From positions 1-64,000 of the forward strand of contig JAPLKL010000005.1 of assembly GCA_026388095.1 (NCBI GenBank): a stretch of 64,000 nt of DNA, given 5' to 3'. The notes under the pieces were generated by a model. It was not told the DNA's origin. It made no database searches and was given only the letters and a program-made list of their open reading frames with translations. The position numbers and the translations under genes were made by a program. Of this stretch, positions 25,381-32,981 are shown one piece after another (positions within the stretch are counted from its first letter, which is position 1; each line of letters begins with the position of its first letter). This DNA is from Elusimicrobiota bacterium. GTDB lineage: Bacteria; Elusimicrobiota; Elusimicrobia; UBA1565; UBA9628.

Positions 25381-26633
25381 TCCGCAACTTTCTGGAAGAG
25401 CGACAAGTCGCCGGACTTCACCGTGGCGTCGAGGCCCAGCTTCGCGCTGCGGCTCTTGCCCCCCTCCACGTGCCGCGCCGAGGGGTCCAAGGAGCTGGCC
25501 GGCTGGTCCTTGAGGATGAGAGTGTCGGTGTCGGCCTGGAAGCGCGTGGCCAAGGCCCACTCCACCTCGGCCGGGTCCGAGATGTCCACGTCTTCGTCCA
25601 CCACGACGCAATGCTTCAGCGAGCGGTGGGCGCGGAAGGCCGATTCCAGGGCCTTAGGGCCGTCCTCGGCGCGCTCCTTGGATATCCTCACCGCGGCGTG
25701 CAGCCAGGAGCAGCCTCCCGGCGTGATGCGCACGTCCACACAGCGGCAGACCTTATTGACCTCGCGGTAGATGTCGAGCTCCTTGGGGATGCCCATCAAG
25801 GTCTTATGGTCGAGCTTCCCCGGGACGATGGCGTAGTGGATGGGGTCTTTCCTGCACGCCACCCGCGTGATCTCGAAGACCGGCTGCTGGCGTACGAAAT
25901 CCATTGTGCCAGTGATGTCCACGAACGGCCCCTCGGGCCCGCGGTCGCCCGTGAAGCGGCCCTCGATGACCATCTCGCAGTCATCGGGGACCTCCAGGTC
26001 CACGGTCTTGCAGCGCGACAAGCGCACCGGGCCGAGGTTCGCGGCCAGGTCCAACTCGCTGACGTCCGGGGCCGGGGACAGCGCCGCGGCGAAGAGCACG
26101 TGCATGGGAGCGCTGACGCAGATGGCGGCCTCGGCCTTGCCGCCCAGGCGCTTGAGCGCGGTGTCCGTGCCGCGGTTCTCCACCACGCGCACCGTGCCGC
26201 GCGAAGGCTCGGACATCATGAGCCGGTGGTAGGAGGCGTTGACGCCCAGCTCCGGGTCTTTGACGATCCAGACCCCGGCGGTCAGGTAAGGCCCGCCGTC
26301 GCCCTTGTAGTAGGTGAGGAAAGGGAGCTTCCCCCAGTCCTTGCGGGGAACTTCCACCTCGCCGTAGACCTCGCCGGTGCTCGCGGCTTTCGCCCCTTTC
26401 TCCAGGAGGCTGTCCAGCTCGAAGAGGAACTTCTCCGGGGCGACGCCCAAGCGGCGGGCCAGCGTGTCCCGGTCCGGAAGGATGTTGGCCAGGACCTGGG
26501 AGCCGCCCGCATCAGCGAGGAGGACCGGCTTCGGCTCGGCCTTGCGGATGAGCGCCGAGGCTTCCAGGAAGAGCTTCGCCTTCTTCCTGACCGGGCTCAA
26601 CTTCGCCGCGATGGAGCGCAGGTCCAGGCTCAT
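25377..26633 (-). CDS. UbiD-family decarboxylase, putative trans-anhydromevalonate 5-phosphate decarboxylase
   Basis: A 418-residue UbiD-family protein, on the short side for the family, as archaeal homologues are. Motifs include NASYHRLM near residue 132 (the N-x-x-x-x-R prenylated-FMN/metal region), MVIEGRFTGDRGPEGPFVDITG with Glu224 and Glu234, and the VVVDEDVDI segment near 343. Such enzymes use prenylated FMN. In this operon the expected reaction is decarboxylation of trans-anhydromevalonate 5-phosphate to isopentenyl phosphate. UbiX, which makes the cofactor, is encoded directly upstream with a 4-nt overlap. Substrate assignment rests on context. Confidence 0.92.
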   Translation of the reverse strand: MSLDLRSIAAKLSPVRKKAKLFLEASALIRKAEPKPVLLADAGGSQVLANILPDRDTLARRLGVAPEKFLFELDSLLEKGAKAASTGEVYGEVEVPRKDWGKLPFLTYYKGDGGPYLTAGVWIVKDPELGVNASYHRLMMSEPSRGTVRVVENRGTDTALKRLGGKAEAAICVSAPMHVLFAAALSPAPDVSELDLAANLGPVRLSRCKTVDLEVPDDCEMVIEGRFTGDRGPEGPFVDITGTMDFVRQQPVFEITRVACRKDPIHYAIVPGKLDHKTLMGIPKELDIYREVNKVCRCVDVRITPGGCSWLHAAVRISKERAEDGPKALESAFRAHRSLKHCVVVDEDVDISDPAEVEWALATRFQADTDTLILKDQPASSLDPSARHVEGGKSRSAKLGLDATVKSGDLSLFQKVAE

Positions 26634-27193
26634 CGCTGCCCCCAGCGGCGCATCAGCTTGTTCTCCACGCCCAGCAGGTCCAGGATCTTCGCCACGAAGA
26701 AATCCGTCATGTCGTCGACGGTCTTGGGGCCGTGGTAGTATGCGGCGCAGGGCGGCATGATGATCGCCCCGCCGCGCTTGAGGGCCGCCATGTTCTCTAT
26801 CGCGGCCAGAGAGAGCGGAGTCTCCCGGGGCACCACGACGAGCTTGCGGCCCGTGCGCAGCATGCCGTCGGCGGCGCGGACCAGCAGGTTTTGGGCGTAG
26901 CCCGAGGCCATGGCGGAGAGGGACTTGACCGAGCAGGGGGCCACGACCATGGCGTCGACCAAAAAGGATGTGCTGTTGAGCGGCGAGGCCGAGTCGTCCT
27001 CCGCGTGCACGACCGCGCCCTTGGGGAAGCGGAAATCCTTGCCGACCTCGTGTCGGATGACTTCCCGGGCCGCGTCGGTCACGATGACGTGCACCTCTCG
27101 GCCCGCGGTCAGGAGCTCCTCCACGGTGCGTATCCCTATGATGACCCCGGAGGCCCCGGAGATCCCGACCACGAACCGTTCAGTCTTCTTCAT
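26630..27193 (-). CDS. ubiX: UbiX-type flavin prenyltransferase
   Basis: A 187-residue protein of the usual length. It attaches a dimethylallyl group to FMN, giving the prenylated cofactor of UbiD enzymes. Motifs are VVGISGASGVIIG at the start, a DAMVVAPCSVKSLSAMASG segment near residue 83, and LVVVPRETPLS near 120. ENMAALKRGGAIIMPPCAAYY near 133 follows. The gene lies between mevalonate kinase (14-nt overlap) and the UbiD-family gene (4-nt overlap), strong evidence that it serves that decarboxylase. It needs a dimethylallyl donor, itself a product of this pathway. Confidence 0.95.
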   Translation of the reverse strand: MKKTERFVVGISGASGVIIGIRTVEELLTAGREVHVIVTDAAREVIRHEVGKDFRFPKGAVVHAEDDSASPLNSTSFLVDAMVVAPCSVKSLSAMASGYAQNLLVRAADGMLRTGRKLVVVPRETPLSLAAIENMAALKRGGAIIMPPCAAYYHGPKTVDDMTDFFVAKILDLLGVENKLMRRWGQR

Positions 27194-28142
27194 GGTCGCT
27201 CACCTCCGTCAGGAACGTGGCGGCCGCGCCGGCGGCCTTGAGGGCGCGCTGCGCGCGCTTGGCGCAGAGCGGGTCGTCCGTGAGGGCCGCCATGCACCCC
27301 CCGCGCCCCGCGCCGCTGAGCTTGGCGCCCAGCGCGCCCGCGGACCGGGCCGCGCCGACCAAGGCGTCGAGCTCGGGCGAGGACACCCCGAGGCTTATGA
27401 GCAGCTCCTGATTGCGGTCCATGAGCCGGCCGAGCTCGCTCCAGCGGCCGGCCTGGAACGCCTCGGCGCCCGGCCCGGCGAGACGGCCGATGTCCTTGAA
27501 CAGCGCGTCGTAGCGGGCCGGGTTCGTGCCGCGGGCCCGGGCCACCTCGGCCACGATCTCCGCGGTGCGATGCCTTTTGCCCGTATGCCCGACGACCAAG
27601 AAGCCGCGGGTCCGGGGCGCGGAGAGGAACCGGGCCGGAGTCCCCTTCCTGAACAGGATCGGCCGCCCCAGCGCGATGACGGTGTTGTCTATGCCGCTGG
27701 GCTTGCCGTGGTGGAGCTTCTCTATCTCATAGACCAGCTCGGAGAGGACCTGCGGGGTGTAAGGGACGCGGAAATAGCGGAAGATGGCCCGGAAGGCGGC
27801 GGCCGTGACCGCGGTCCCGCTGCCCAGCCCGCAGCCCGAAGGGATCTCCGAGCGCACCGAGAGCTTCCAGCCCCGGGTGGGGACCACGGGAAAGCGCCTG
27901 ACCGCGGCCTGGATGATGCGGGAGAAGGACTCGGCCTCGGGCGGGGGCGCGGACATGCCATCCCAGCGGATGTCGTAATCCGTCAGCTCGACGGCCACCG
28001 CCTGGCTCGGGGCCGCCTGGCAGACCTTGGCTTGGGCCCTGGGATCTTTCAGGGGCACGGCCAGGGCGGCCTCGCCGTAGACCACGGCGTGCTCCCCCAG
28101 GAGGATGAGTTTCGAGGCGGCTTCCGCGGATTCGCAGCGCAA
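27180..28142 (-). CDS. mvk: Mevalonate kinase
   Basis: A 320-residue GHMP-family kinase that makes mevalonate 5-phosphate. Motif 1 appears as KLILLGEHAVVYGE near residue 11, motif 2 as PSGCGLGSGTAVTAA near 100, the substrate-region HGKPSGIDNTV near 145, and motif 3 as AKLSGAGRGGCMAAL near 278. VVYG and the GIDN context fit mevalonate kinase and not phosphomevalonate kinase or diphosphomevalonate decarboxylase. The start is a TTG at 28142, 3 nt after the HMG-CoA reductase stop; no strong Shine-Dalgarno site is adjacent, so the exact start is less certain. Confidence 0.93.
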   Translation of the reverse strand: MRCESAEAASKLILLGEHAVVYGEAALAVPLKDPRAQAKVCQAAPSQAVAVELTDYDIRWDGMSAPPPEAESFSRIIQAAVRRFPVVPTRGWKLSVRSEIPSGCGLGSGTAVTAAAFRAIFRYFRVPYTPQVLSELVYEIEKLHHGKPSGIDNTVIALGRPILFRKGTPARFLSAPRTRGFLVVGHTGKRHRTAEIVAEVARARGTNPARYDALFKDIGRLAGPGAEAFQAGRWSELGRLMDRNQELLISLGVSSPELDALVGAARSAGALGAKLSGAGRGGCMAALTDDPLCAKRAQRALKAAGAAATFLTEVSDHEED

Positions 28143-28145
28143 AGG

Positions 28146-29507
28146 CTATTGGCCGTCGTTCTCCGGGGTGTCCTGCTTGTGGGCGATCATCTTCTTGAGG
28201 ATCTCCTTGGCCCGGTCGAAGCGGATGCGGCCTTCCTGTATCATCTGGTTGGCGACCGCGATGGCCATATCCCCGATGGCGCCGGCGGAATAGGCGACAT
28301 TGCGGGCGTGGAGGGTCATGTGCCCCTCCTGGATGCCTTCCGTCACCAGAGCCTTCAGAGCGGCCAGGTTCTGCACCAGCCCCACCGTGGCCACGACCTC
28401 GGCCAGCTCGCGGCGCGAAGGCATGCCCATCAAGCGCAGCAGGAGCTCCACGCCGGTGTGCAGCTTCGACACCCCGCCCACCACTCCCACGGCGATAGGC
28501 AGCTCGATCTCGCCGATGAGCTTGCCGTCCTCGAGGCGGTACTTGGAGAGCGACCGGTAGCGGCCGGTCTTGGCCGCATAGGCGTGCGCGCCCGCTTCCA
28601 CGGCCCGCCAGTCGTTGCCGGTGGCGATGAGCACCGCGTCGATGCCGTTCATGATGCCCTTGTTGTGAGTGGCGGCCCGATAGGGGTCCGCGTCGGCGAA
28701 ATGGTAGGCCTTGACGATGCGCTCGGCCACGGCCTGCCCGTCGAAGGTCTTGCTCTTGAGGCAGGCCGGGTTGAGCTCCACGCGGGCGCGGACCAAGGAC
28801 TTGTCGCAGAGGTTGGAGATGATCTGGCAGACCACCTCGGCCTTGGCGATCTCTCCGAGGATCGGCCCGAGGGTCTCGACCATGGTGTTGACCGCGTTGG
28901 CGCCCATGGCGTCCACCACGTCCACGGCCAGATGCACGATGAGCATGGTGCCGCTCTCGGTCTCCAGGCGCCGCGTATAGAGGTCGCGGGCCCCGCCCCC
29001 GAGGTTGACCAAGGTGCGGTCCTGCTTGTTGGCCAGCAGGAGGAGCCGCTCCTTGGCTTCCGCGATGTCCTTGACGGCCTGGTCCGGGTCGTGCGGATGG
29101 ACCAGTTGGACCTGGCCTTCCATGATGGCGTGGGAGGCGTTGGCGGTCAGCTTGCCGTTCTCCCGGATGAGCTTGGCCAGGTTGCTGCAGGCCGCTACGA
29201 TGGAGGTCTCTTCCACGGCCATGGGGATGACGTAGTCCTTGTCGTTGATCCGGAAATTGACCGCGACACCCAAAGGCAGGCCGAAGACGCCGATGACGTT
29301 CTCGACCATCACGTCGGCCTGCTCGGCGGTCAGGCTCTCGTTCTTGAGTATCCACTTCTCCTTGGTGGTCAGGGGGTACCAGTCCGCGAGCTTGTCCAGG
29401 CGCTCCCAGACGTCGAGGTTGTAGAAGCCGGGGAAGCGCGAGGTGCGCAGCATCTTCTTGTCGGCGGGCGGCTCTATCTTGGCTTTCGGCTTCGGTTGTT
29501 GATCCAT
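28146..29507 (-). CDS. mvaA: Class II HMG-CoA reductase
   Basis: A 453-residue enzyme reducing HMG-CoA to mevalonate. It is the class II (bacterial, soluble) type: no membrane segments and a VENVIGVFGLPLGVAVNF block near residue 68. MAVEETSIVAACSN carries catalytic Glu100, and VDAMGANAVNTMVE lies near 198. HNKGIMNGIDAV has Lys283, GND has Asp299, and EGHMTLHARN near 394 has the catalytic His. Spacing of Lys and Asp equals that of the Pseudomonas mevalonii enzyme. ATG 29507 overlaps the isomerase stop by 34 nt; an ATG at 29453 would avoid overlap but lacks a Shine-Dalgarno site. Confidence 0.96.
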   Translation of the reverse strand: MDQQPKPKAKIEPPADKKMLRTSRFPGFYNLDVWERLDKLADWYPLTTKEKWILKNESLTAEQADVMVENVIGVFGLPLGVAVNFRINDKDYVIPMAVEETSIVAACSNLAKLIRENGKLTANASHAIMEGQVQLVHPHDPDQAVKDIAEAKERLLLLANKQDRTLVNLGGGARDLYTRRLETESGTMLIVHLAVDVVDAMGANAVNTMVETLGPILGEIAKAEVVCQIISNLCDKSLVRARVELNPACLKSKTFDGQAVAERIVKAYHFADADPYRAATHNKGIMNGIDAVLIATGNDWRAVEAGAHAYAAKTGRYRSLSKYRLEDGKLIGEIELPIAVGVVGGVSKLHTGVELLLRLMGMPSRRELAEVVATVGLVQNLAALKALVTEGIQEGHMTLHARNVAYSAGAIGDMAIAVANQMIQEGRIRFDRAKEILKKMIAHKQDTPENDGQ

Positions 29508-30523
29508 TCTCTCAATTGTCCTGTGATCACGGGCTTGTGCCTCTTCAGGGCCGGGATATCCCGGGCCCCGACCAGGAGCATGACGGCCTTGAGCTCCGCG
29601 ATCACGTCTTGCAGGCAGGCCAGCGCGCCGCCGTAGCCGCCGCGCCTATAGGCGCGCAGCACCGGCAACGCCAAGCCCACCACGTCGGCGCCGAGGACGA
29701 GGCATTTGGCGGCGTCCAGGCCGTCGCGGATGCCTCCCGAAGCCACGAGCTCGAAGCCCAGAGGGGAGGTCTCCCAGAGCGACGCGGCCGTGGGGATGCC
29801 CCAATCGTCGAGCCACGACCGCTGCGCCGGGTCGACGCCTTTCCTGAGGTTCTCCACCCGCGGCCAGGACGTCCCGCCCGCGCCCGCCACGTCCAAGGTC
29901 CGTACGCCTGCGGCCTTGAGACGGCGCGCCACCTCCCGGGAGATGCCGCAGCCGGTCTCCTTGACCATGATCTTTCCGGGCATGCGGCGGGTCAGGGACC
30001 TGAGGGTCTTGAGGCCGCCGATGAACCGCTTGTCGCCCTCGGACTGGCTCAGCTCTTGGGCCGGGTTGAGGTGGATGGCCAGACCGTCGGCCTGTATGCT
30101 GGCGACGAGTCGTTCCACATCCGAGGGGTCCGCGGCGGCGGCCTGCTGCAGGCCGATGTTTCCCAGGATCGGGATGTCCGGAGCGAAGCGCCGGAGGGCA
30201 TAGGAGCCGATCAGGCCGGGGTCCTCCAGCATGGGGCGCTGGCTGCCCAGGCCGAAGGCGATGCCCAGTTGCTGGGCGACTTTGGCCAAGTCCCGGTTGA
30301 GAGCCTGGGCCGCTTGGAGCCCGCCCGAGATGGCGGTGATCATGAGAGGCGCGCGCAGAGGCCTGCCCATGAACCGGGTCTCGGTGCTGATCTCATCGAA
30401 CGAGACCTCGGCGAGGGCGGCATGCACCAGCCGGATATGCTCCAGCCAGGTGCTCTGGCGCCGGAACTCCACGTCCATCTCAGTGCAGATTCGGAGATGG
30501 TCCGCCTTGCGGCCCTGGCTCAT
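29474..30523 (-). CDS. fni: Type 2 isopentenyl-diphosphate delta-isomerase
   Basis: A 349-residue FMN-dependent enzyme interconverting IPP and DMAPP. Motifs are RKADHLRIC at the start, PLMITAISGG near 73, and FGLGSQRPMLED near 106. ILGNIG follows, and HLNPAQELSQSEGD near residue 160 carries the Mg/substrate Asn, Gln and Glu. VKETGCGIS and DVAGAGGTSW are near 210-240. It is the first gene of the eight-gene operon. An AGAGG Shine-Dalgarno site precedes ATG 30523. Type 2 isomerases are common in archaea and in bacteria that use mevalonate. Confidence 0.96.
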   Translation of the reverse strand: MSQGRKADHLRICTEMDVEFRRQSTWLEHIRLVHAALAEVSFDEISTETRFMGRPLRAPLMITAISGGLQAAQALNRDLAKVAQQLGIAFGLGSQRPMLEDPGLIGSYALRRFAPDIPILGNIGLQQAAAADPSDVERLVASIQADGLAIHLNPAQELSQSEGDKRFIGGLKTLRSLTRRMPGKIMVKETGCGISREVARRLKAAGVRTLDVAGAGGTSWPRVENLRKGVDPAQRSWLDDWGIPTAASLWETSPLGFELVASGGIRDGLDAAKCLVLGADVVGLALPVLRAYRRGGYGGALACLQDVIAELKAVMLLVGARDIPALKRHKPVITGQLREWINNRSRKPR

Positions 30524-30611
30524 GCACCTCTATTTTCCCATTTTTCCGACCTGCCGTCAAAGCTTAGCCCGGCGCTCGCGCCGCTTTTGGTACAATGTCG
30601 CGGGTACTTTG
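30524..30611. promoter_or_regulatory. Divergent promoter region between the mevalonate operon and dxr
   Basis: The 88-nt gap drives fni leftward and dxr rightward. For dxr, TACAAT at 30591-30596 lies 15 nt before the ATG at 30612. For fni, a TTGACG at about 30562-30557 on the minus strand is followed after about 17 nt by an AT-rich GAAAAT, then the AGAGG site and ATG 30523. A GC-rich near-palindrome, GGCGCTCGCGCC, is at about 30571-30582. The two isoprenoid routes therefore share one control region. Confidence 0.55.
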
Positions 30612-31763
30612 ATGAAGCGCATCGCCATCCTCGGCTCCACCGGCTCGATCGGCCGCAACGCCCTGCGCGTGGTCGACGCCATGCCCGGGCGCTTCCGTGT
30701 CGTCGGCCTGGCCGCGCATTCCAACGGGGAACTGCTCTTCCGGCAGGCTTTGCGCTACAAGCCCGCCATGGTCTCGCTCTTCGAGCCCGCCGCCTCCGAA
30801 GGCCTCCAGGGCCGGCCTCACGGCTGCCGGCGCCTGCCCTCCGGGGTCGAGGGCCTGGTCGAGATGGCCTGCCACCCCGACGTGGACCTGGTCCTGACCA
30901 GCCTGGTCGGCGGCGTGGGCTTCGCCCCCCTCCTGGCGGCGCTGCGCGCGGGCAAGACCGTGGCCCTGGCCAACAAGGAGCCCATGGTCATGGCCGGCGC
31001 CCAGTTCATGCGCGAGGCCAAGCGTTGGGGCGCGCGCATCATCCCCGTGGATTCCGAACCCTCCGCCGTTTTTCAATGCCTCAACGGCTCGCCGGGGGGA
31101 AGCGTGCGCCGCGTCCTGCTCACCGCTTCGGGCGGCGCCTTCTACGGGCGCCGGGGTTCTCTAGATCGGGTCCGGGTCGCCGAGGCCCTGCGCCATCCGA
31201 CCTGGAAGATGGGCCGCAAGATCACGATCGACTCGGCGACGCTGATGAACAAGGGCTTCGAGACCATCGAGATCATGCACCTCTTCGGGCTCGGGCACAA
31301 GGCCATCGAGATCGTGATCCACCCCCAGTCCATCGTGCACTCGGCCGTGGAGTTCTCCGACGGCTCGGTCCTGGCCCAGATGGCGCCCCCGGACATGCGG
31401 CTGCCCATCCAATACGCCCTGGCCTACCCCGAACGCGCCGCCGCGATCGTCAAGAGGCTCGATCTGGCCGCGGCCGGCGGCCTGACCTTCTCGCGGCCTG
31501 ATTTCCGGCGCTTCCCCTGCCTGGCGCTGGCCCTCGAGGCCGCGGCGGCCGGCGGCGGCATGCCCGCGGTGCTCAACGCGGCCGACGAGGTCGCGGTGGA
31601 CGCCTTCACGGCCGGGCGCATCCGTTTCACGCAGTTGGCGCGGGTCGTGGAAAGGACCATGCGGTCCTTCCGCGGCGGCCGCGGGCTGCCCGGCTTTTCC
31701 GAGGTCGTGGAGATCGATCAGTGGGCCCGGAGCAAGGCCCAGGAGGCTTGCACCCGGCTATGA
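30612..31763 (+). CDS. dxr: 1-deoxy-D-xylulose 5-phosphate reductoisomerase
   Basis: A 383-residue enzyme of the MEP isoprenoid pathway. NADPH site GSTGSIG is at residues 8-14. ALANKEPMV carries Lys122; VDSEPSAVFQ has Asp147, Ser148 and Glu149; and TASGGAF has Ser173. HPTWKMGRKITIDSATLMNKGFE has His195, Ser208, Asn213, Lys214 and Glu217, and HPQSIVHS has His238. All metal and most substrate residues are kept. The His that normally follows the Glu in the DSEH motif is replaced by Pro150. It overlaps rseP by 4 nt. Its normal neighbour cdsA is now 8 kb away. Confidence 0.96.
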   Translation: MKRIAILGSTGSIGRNALRVVDAMPGRFRVVGLAAHSNGELLFRQALRYKPAMVSLFEPAASEGLQGRPHGCRRLPSGVEGLVEMACHPDVDLVLTSLVGGVGFAPLLAALRAGKTVALANKEPMVMAGAQFMREAKRWGARIIPVDSEPSAVFQCLNGSPGGSVRRVLLTASGGAFYGRRGSLDRVRVAEALRHPTWKMGRKITIDSATLMNKGFETIEIMHLFGLGHKAIEIVIHPQSIVHSAVEFSDGSVLAQMAPPDMRLPIQYALAYPERAAAIVKRLDLAAAGGLTFSRPDFRRFPCLALALEAAAAGGGMPAVLNAADEVAVDAFTAGRIRFTQLARVVERTMRSFRGGRGLPGFSEVVEIDQWARSKAQEACTRL

Positions 31764-32857
31764 ACACCCATAATGTCGTGAGTTTCATCCAGTCCGTGGC
31801 GGCGGTGCTGCTCACTTTCGGCCTGGTCATATTCCTGCACGAGCTGGGACACTTCCTCATGTGCCGGCGGCTCGGCGTCCGCGTCGAGAAGTTCGCTTTC
31901 GGCATGGGACCCGAGCTCTTCGGCATGACCCAAGGCGAGACGCGCTATTCTCTCTGCGCTTTCCCCGTGGGCGGCTTCGTCAAGCCCGCCGGCGAGGAGC
32001 TCGAGACCTCCACGGGCAAGCCCGACGAGTATTACGGGCAGGCTTGGTACCGGCGTCTGGCCATCGTCTACTCCGGGCCGCTCATGAACTACGTCCTGGC
32101 CTTCCTCCTTTTCACCGGCGTCATCTACCTCAAGGGCCTGCCCGAGTACGGCGACAAGCCCGTCATCGGGAACCTGGTGACGGGCTACCCCGCGGACCGG
32201 GCCGGCATCAGGATCGGCGACGAGATCCTGGCTTTCAACGATCAGCCCATCACCGTCTGGAAGCAGCTCTCCGAGGGGATCCATGCGCTGCCCCAGCGCG
32301 AGGTGACGATCCGCTACCGCCGCGACGGCAAGGAGTCTGAAGCCCGGCTGACCACCAAGAGGGACGAGGCCACCGGTTACGGCGTCATCGGCATCATGCC
32401 CGAATCCGTCTACAAGCCGGTCGGCCTGCTGACCGCCGCCTGGGAAGGCGCGGCCCAGTGCTACAATTTCACGGCCGTCACGGCCAAGACCATCGCCTCC
32501 AAGATCTACCATCGCCAGCGCCCGGACCTGGCGGGACCCGTGGGCATCGCCCAGATGGTCAGCCGCGCCGCGCATTCCGGCTGGGAGGACCTGGTCTTCC
32601 TCATCGGGTTCATCTCCGTGGCCATCGGGTTCTTCAATCTCCTGCCGGTGCCTCTGCTCGACGGAGGCCACGCCGTCCTTTATTTATGGGAAGGGCTCTC
32701 CCACCGCAAGCTCACCCAGGAGCTCATGACCCGGGCCAACAGCGTGGGATTCGTGCTGCTCGCCCTGCTCATCATCTTCGCCACCTACAGCGACGTGGTG
32801 CGCCTGCGCGACGAGCACGCCGCCCGGCGGGAGCAACCCGTGGAGGCCGCGCCCTAG
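31760..32857 (+). CDS. rseP: Site-2 zinc metalloprotease RseP
   Basis: A 365-residue membrane protease of the S2P family. HELGH at residues 27-31 gives two zinc ligands and the catalytic Glu. A single PDZ domain follows at about 125-200 (GYPADRAGIRIGDEI), and VPLLDGGH near residue 300 gives the third ligand. About four transmembrane segments are visible. Such enzymes cleave membrane-spanning anti-sigma factors or signal-peptide remnants. The second PDZ found in E. coli RseP is missing, as in many bacteria. ATG overlaps the dxr stop (ATGA). Confidence 0.95.
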   Translation: MNTHNVVSFIQSVAAVLLTFGLVIFLHELGHFLMCRRLGVRVEKFAFGMGPELFGMTQGETRYSLCAFPVGGFVKPAGEELETSTGKPDEYYGQAWYRRLAIVYSGPLMNYVLAFLLFTGVIYLKGLPEYGDKPVIGNLVTGYPADRAGIRIGDEILAFNDQPITVWKQLSEGIHALPQREVTIRYRRDGKESEARLTTKRDEATGYGVIGIMPESVYKPVGLLTAAWEGAAQCYNFTAVTAKTIASKIYHRQRPDLAGPVGIAQMVSRAAHSGWEDLVFLIGFISVAIGFFNLLPVPLLDGGHAVLYLWEGLSHRKLTQELMTRANSVGFVLLALLIIFATYSDVVRLRDEHAARREQPVEAAP

Positions 32858-32886
32858 CAGAGGTCCGGCCGGCTTGCTATCGGCGG

Positions 32887-32916
32887 TTGACAGGGTCCGG
32901 AATGGCTTGATATAAT
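32887..32916 (+). promoter_or_regulatory. Strong promoter of the rimP-nusA-infB operon
   Basis: A consensus TTGACA at 32887-32892 and a consensus TATAAT at 32911-32916 are separated by 18 nt. The expected RNA start is near 32923. This is the best match to a sigma-70 promoter in the window and it directly precedes an intrinsic terminator-like hairpin. Confidence 0.85.
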
Positions 32917-32937
32917 CTCATCGTAGCCTGAACACGA

Positions 32938-32966
32938 AAGTGGCTGCAGTCAAGCCACTTTTTTTA
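32938..32966 (+). terminator. Attenuator-like intrinsic terminator in the rimP-nusA leader
   Basis: AAGTGGCT at 32938-32945 pairs with AGCCACTT at 32953-32960 around a 7-nt loop, and a run of seven T residues covers 32959-32965. It lies about 15 nt after the predicted RNA start and 16 nt before rimP. It could end rseP read-through and also attenuate its own operon. Confidence 0.75.
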
Positions 32967-32981
32967 TTGACCGGAGGCCAC

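Noticed and set aside
25377-26633. UbiD-family gene as an ubiquinone or menaquinone pathway decarboxylase.
   Set aside because: No other quinone genes are nearby, the protein is shorter than UbiD, and the operon context points to anhydromevalonate phosphate.
27180-28142. GHMP kinase as phosphomevalonate kinase or diphosphomevalonate decarboxylase.
   Set aside because: The LLGEHAVVYG start and HGKPSGIDN segment fit mevalonate kinase; the ATPase-like decarboxylase motifs are absent.
32940-32981. GTG start for rimP at 32940.
   Set aside because: It lies inside the terminator hairpin and T-run, adds residues foreign to RimP, and a good Shine-Dalgarno site precedes TTG 32982.
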